The position numbers and the translations under genes are program-made. DNA of 64,000 nt from Crotophaga sulcirostris (taxonomy: Eukaryota > Chordata > Aves > Cuculiformes > Crotophagidae): NCBI GenBank assembly GCA_013397455.1, contig VYZB01000023.1, positions 4,696,995-4,760,994 of the forward strand, in the 5' to 3' direction. This document shows positions 58,841 to 64,000 of this stretch, piece by piece; position 1 is the stretch's first letter; every line of letters starts with the position of its first letter. A model generated the notes under the pieces. It was not told the DNA's origin and made no database searches. It was given only the letters and a program-made list of their open reading frames with translations.

Positions 58841-61800
58841 TTGTTTGTTCTGAACCTCCTCTGACAGTTTGAGGTGATGGCCATTAACATGCACTGAATA
58901 GTCAAAGAGAGGCCATTTCTTACCCAGCCAACACACATCTTCTGAACATCTGTCATGCTCCTTTGGGCACTGCTTTTCCAGGCTCAGAGGTCCTACCTCA
59001 TTCAGTTGTTCCACTTTATTGATCATCCTTGTGGTGTTTATGACCCTTTAAGCTTTACCATGTTTCTTCTGAATTGAAAGGATGAGTATGGTGCAAGAGT
59101 GTTCAAGGTACACCATAAACCCATACGGGGACATAATGATGTTCTCCATTTTCTTTAGTTTTTCTTTCCTAATTATTTCCAACATCCATGTGCCAGAAAG
59201 CATCTGAAGCAGAGGTCTCCAGGAAGGATACTGCAGTCTGTGTTCCTGAAATGCCAGAAACAAGGGTCAAGGATTTTTGCAAGTAATAACTATGCTTTTC
59301 CACCAACAGTTTGAGCAGAAGCTGTGTGAACTGAAGGAAATTCAAACTTCATCTTTGAAAACCTGAGTTTAAGTTCAGATTCCCTCATAAAGCAGCGAGA
59401 TAGATTTGGGACTTTCAAACCCTCACTACTTACCTACTAACACCATCAGGTACTCAAAGAGTTAAAGCCTGGATCTGATGGTTTTGAACAAAACCTATGA
59501 GACAAGGTAATTAAAGTCATGCTTTCTAATTCCCATGTTAGTCAGAGTGGGGCAAAGTGACATAGGGTGGTTTAACCTGAATTAATTGCTTTCCACATCA
59601 GCTCGTCTGACAGCATGGTGAGCTAAAAGGGGCACTTTCTCTAAAAGAGCTGGAGAGAGAGGGACTTCTCTGCCCTGTCTGTCAGCCTGAGAAGCTCCAG
59701 GACAGGCACAACGGAGCAGGACTGGCACAAGCAAACAGGTACCAGCCTGGCTGTGTTGACTAACTTCATGCCCAAAGGGGTGCAGGGACCCGGTCAAGGG
59801 GTCTCACACTGACCACCCACACTCAGGTGCTGTGCCCCCACAATCTCTTATCTCTCACAAACCTGCAGCATGGGGATGGCCCACCATGGTTGTTGAAGCT
59901 GCAAACTCTCTGTTAGCTTTTAGAACTACTGTTTTTGAGCAAACTCATAATTTACTTAGCAAATACAATGACAAATGATAAAGCTTCACTGTGCTCTGCC
60001 ATATTTGTTACTAACTGTGGTGTAAATGTTCTAGGAAAACAATGTTTAATACCACTGTCAGCTAATAAAATGCCTTTTTCAGTGGTATTTACAGGAAGGA
60101 CTCGTTTCCTTTGAGTGAGTTTGCTTTGACATTATTGGGAGATGTTTTGTGGCAAGATATTTACACTTGGCTGAATGTCTGTGGCATTCTCCAAGCACAC
60201 TGGACACAGATTTGGAGCCCAGGCTGCCAGAAGACGAAACAGCACTTTGCACAGCACCTTATCGATTTGTTGTGCTGACTGAGTGGCGTGATTACTTTTC
60301 CATGGCCGGGAAGGCTGCCTAACCTTCCCTGAACCATTAAGCTCAGAACAGTTTGAACTAAGAGAGATTTCTGTAAAAATAGACCACAAAGAATGCACCA
60401 GAGAGGAGAGGCTTTACGTCTTTTACAGCTTCTTGACCTCTTCTGGGTGGATTTTTTTACTAATGAGAAGGATTAAATGGAATATCCTGGTGCCTCAGCA
60501 CAACACAGTGACCAATTTGCACAGCTGTTCTTAGTCATGTCTGTGAACTGCACGGCTACTTGGGCTTTGATACCAAGCGTACAAAATAAGGGCCTGACTC
60601 ATTGCTGCTTCAACTCAGTTTCTGACCAGTAGCTCAGAGTTTCAGGGTCTCAGACTCAACCCTGATTTATGCTTGGTTTTTTGAAGCTTGGTTTCACCAG
60701 AACCAGGCCGGAGAAAAAATGAAGGAAGAGGGCAAGAATGGAACACCTGGGAAGACTACTCTGCCTAGCATATAACTTTTGTTTAGTTTGTGTCTAGTTG
60801 CGGTGGCAGCCCCACTGGGCCAAATAAATGACAAGATTGAGTAATCATTGCACATCCAGCAATGGAAGATTCATTATAATAAAGCAATTAAATGCTAATG
60901 CAACATATCCTATGATCACAAAAATATGAAGTGCATAAGGCATGGAACAATGTGCCTCAAATTGGAAAACAGACTTTCCTCCTTTTTAAAAACTCATTTC
61001 TTGTTATATATATAACTTATATATACATACTTATATATAAACTATATAAAACTTATTTCTTGTTTTCTTACGATCTTGTATAAGATTATTTCCTGTGTCA
61101 TATATTTTATTTGATACCATAAAAGAGAATATAGCTTTTTTATTGTGGGAGAAATGCACTCACTTTGCTAAGTAACTCTTGAAAGGCTTTATAAATTTAA
61201 GAACTGGAATGGTAAAGATTGCAGAATATGCATGTGGTTCTGTAACAAGGATTCATTTTATAAGTGCAATAATCAAGTAAGCCTTCATCTCAGATTACAA
61301 TCAAGGCCCTTTTTACTGTATTTTTAGCTACAACATTAAAGTCACTGTTAAGTATAATGAAAATATAAGTAGTTACACCATATGAAGTGCTTACATCAGC
61401 AGATATATATGCTAATTTAGACACAGAAGGAATTAAAATTTTACATCCCAGTATGATTTTCTGTGTAAGTAAACCTCAGCTGCACTATGGGTGTTAGCGT
61501 GCTGTCTAATGCAAACGTGGATATTTAACTATGAACCTAAATCCTCCAGCCTTTAAATAGAGAAGGCATTAAAAGAAGTAAATCTGTAGAGAGCAAAGAA
61601 AACAATCCCTTTACACTCAGCTGCTCCATAATTAGCAGTTATCTACTCTATCTCCAGTTTCTGTGACCAAGCTGGTTTTGGCTTTTTCTGGGGGAGCCAC
61701 ATTCTTTCCCAGTGCAGGACTATGAGCCTGTGGTTTCTGTTTTCACATCTGCAGGCTGACGGGCGTTTCATCACCATGTAACAAACTGTTCACGTGGTGT

Positions 61801-64000
61801 CATGAACACATACAACTTAATATCTTTTTAAAAAAAAAAAAAAAACCCAACCAACCAAAAAAATTGCTTTGTTACCACCACCTAGTGGTGCTCTTGGTAG
61901 ATGTGCAGCAAGCATTTTTATTGCATGAAAATTGCTTCAGAAAAAGGTTACGTGCACATGATTTATATGACCTTTCTTTAAACTAATTGCTCTTTGATGT
62001 GGATACAAAAGGTTCATTCATTTTTCCACTTATGCAGCTTTTAATTTGTTCTTAATTATTCAGGATGCTGACAAGTTCTCAGTAAATTACTTATAGGCAT
62101 CTTTTGAACAACATAAACTTGAAGCTGATAAGAAGCCAGCTGCTAATGTATGAACTTCCACAGTCATTGCCACATACTTTAAGGTCTTGTCCTTTCATGA
62201 TGGTTTTCAGTAGGTCGCACAGCATTGATGAAAATGAGTGGAGTCTCAAAGACTAAGAGCCAACTCATTTATAAATCCCAGCAAACAAAAATAATTTTCT
62301 CCATATGGAGGAAGACAGCCACAGTCCTGAATCTCCTAGAAACTGTCCTGACATCTACTTATTATCAGCATATCAGCATCCTTCCATCACTCCAAGTAAC
62401 TTCTAGGAGAGCAAGTACAACATAGCCTATCTACAAGACTGGAATGCAGAGGGATTCCGGAAAAAAAGTTAGGATTAATGAACACGCAGTACACAGCTAA
62501 AGTACAGGTTTGTAAGAAATGTTTATTTTTCAGTTTTCCAGCAGACTCCTCAACTTGTGCAGCTGTAAACATAGGGCAATTAATATGGGCAGGTGAAGCC
62601 TGAAAACAGTTAACTGCGTATTACTGGGAATTTTGAGAATAAGGTGTAACAAATAATGAAGCCCATTTAATAAGTATGGTCAGTGGTCATAATATCATAG
62701 TCAGCTCTTAGCAGAACAGAAACTACCAGCCTGTGGAAGAGTAAGCCCTGGTCATTAACTGAAGCAGACCTGGACGTAGCAGAAGAGCTACTGCACAAGC
62801 TTCCACACCTGCAGCTAAAAAGGGAGGGGCTATGGTGTCCTGTGCAGCAGAGGGATCTTGCATCAGGACTCCAAAGAATGGCATTTGATATCGTATGTGA
62901 CTATTGTCACATACTTCTAAAATTTGGTCATATTCATTACCCAGACCAGAGTTCAGATTGACAGCCCACCTAGACTCTGGCTTAGACTGTCCATTTACTC
63001 TGACCTCTTTGTACGGGTTCAGCCTCTCCAGAAACCTGGGAAAGCAGGCAGGGGATGCTGTACTGTTCCCAGTGATGTCCTGTCCTCAGCACTGGCCTGC
63101 TTGGACTTTGCCTCCCAGCGGCCCCTGACCAACAGCGTCTGGCACAGAAACTCCTGGAGCAAATGGATCCAAGGGATGTGGCTGCCCTTGCACCCCCTCC
63201 CAGCATAGCCCACAGCAGAGGAGCCTGCTCTTCTGACTGGAAACCTGGTACTAGGAAACCCTAGGGGAAGCACTCTCACCTCTCCTGTTCCATGAACTGG
63301 CTCATGCCCCTATTTCTTTATAATATTCAATATTAAATTAATAATTGTATAACAAATGAAAAATGTAATTATATAATTTAAATATAACCTGTATATACAC
63401 ACATATGAGCAAACAAAAATTCAGAGATGAAGTTGGGGTCAGACTGACTAGGATCAGGACCCTACAGCCAGCAGGACAGGGGATGTGCACCGGGGGCTGA
63501 GTGCTGGTGCAGAGCATGAGATGAATGTGTTGACAGGGTACAGACACTTGCCTCTTTGAAACCTGGCTTATTCACCTATTGTTGCACTGTGTCCTTTCAG
63601 AGACTGATAGAGCCACAGATGAGAGCAGAACCTCTGTACAAGACACTAGATTGCTCCTTTATTTCTTCATCTTAAAATGTCTTGCAGTCAAGCTTTTAGG
63701 GAGGAGATAAGTCAATGAATCAGCACTCACTTCTGATGATGATGAGGGGATTGACCAAGTGCTTTTGTAATTCAGCATCTCCAATAATTACATCCACAGT
63801 TGTATTTTAATGTAAATGGCATAATTATAATCCATCACCATTGCTATAAGAACAAGAAAAGTAAAAGTTTGATAGGGGAATTGCTACATATAGAACTGCT
63901 CATTGTATTTTTCTTCAGAGTTGCTGGCCAGTCTTCCAGAAACAAATTAGCAGGAATTATTTGAAGCAGAAATTTCTTCCCAGCCTCTGCTCCCTGTCCT
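58841..64000. other. Intergenic DNA to the window end
   Basis: No recognised gene. TA-rich microsatellite DNA at 61001-61052 and poly(A)/CCAA sequence near 61829-61859. The GC-richer stretch 63000-63290 gives ORFs on both strands that share no known family pattern. In mammals the next gene beyond KCNJ8 is LDHB; no LDHB exon was recognised here. Confidence 0.7.
61001..61052. repeat. TA-rich microsatellite
   Basis: Interrupted (TA)n runs flanked by two near-copies of ACTYATTTCTTGTT. Confidence 0.85.

Noticed and set aside
58442..59026. 140-codon plus and 138-codon minus ORFs
   Set aside because: Both are mostly antisense or sense readings of the CR1 3' fragment at 58452-58840.
59464..59500. 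GGATCTGATGG resembling the Kazal-domain GSDG codons, sought as a second exon for the ORF at 36449
   Set aside because: The surrounding frame lacks the required cysteines and the TYxNEC motif.
36000..64000. Search for the neighbouring gene LDHB or any exon of it
   Set aside because: No lactate dehydrogenase motif or start-exon sequence was recognised on either strand; it probably lies beyond the window.

Overview
This is vertebrate nuclear DNA, most likely from a bird. Split genes with canonical GT-AG introns lie in AT-rich non-coding DNA. The interspersed repeats I recognise are all CR1-type LINE fragments, several ending in the ATTCTATG-like tail typical of avian CR1. No prokaryotic or viral genome organisation is visible.

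Two genes are certain, both on the + strand and in tandem. From 1483 to about 15.9 kb lies the 3' end of ABCC9, which encodes the sulfonylurea receptor SUR2. Ten coding exon positions cover the end of the second transmembrane domain and the whole of NBD2. They finish with two alternative last coding exons, the SUR2A type at 14382-14519 and the SUR2B type at 15619-15756. All reading-frame phases join exactly. The 5' part of ABCC9 lies outside the window. From about 29.4 to 35.7 kb lies KCNJ8, which encodes Kir6.1, with a CpG-rich promoter region interrupted by a 165-base assembly gap (29568-29732) and two coding exons (30456-30820 and 34617-35517) giving a 421-residue protein. The two products assemble into one octameric ATP-sensitive potassium channel (four Kir6.1 with four SUR2), so the window carries both subunits of the vascular and cardiac KATP channel. 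The same head-to-tail pairing is known from mammals.

The ABCC9-KCNJ8 spacer (about 15.9-29.4 kb) and the region downstream of KCNJ8 (about 35.8-64 kb) hold no recognisable conserved gene. They contain five clear CR1 fragments (+ strand at 14.75, 28.8 and 39.8 kb; - strand at 52.2 and 58.45 kb), one older possible LINE relic near 41.8 kb, microsatellites, a purine-rich tract near 55.5 kb and a perfect 24-bp palindrome at 40247-40270.

The observations most worth a second look are these: a 34-codon ORF at 36449-36553 with a textbook signal peptide and plausible splice sites, about 0.9 kb past the KCNJ8 stop; an 18-codon upstream ORF in strong initiation context that overlaps the KCNJ8 start codon; an extra cysteine and an N-glycosylation sequon in the Kir6.1 pore turret; and a possible splice donor shortly after the SUR2A stop. 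I found no multi-gene undescribed system. This is a conventional KATP-channel locus with a few untested small features.
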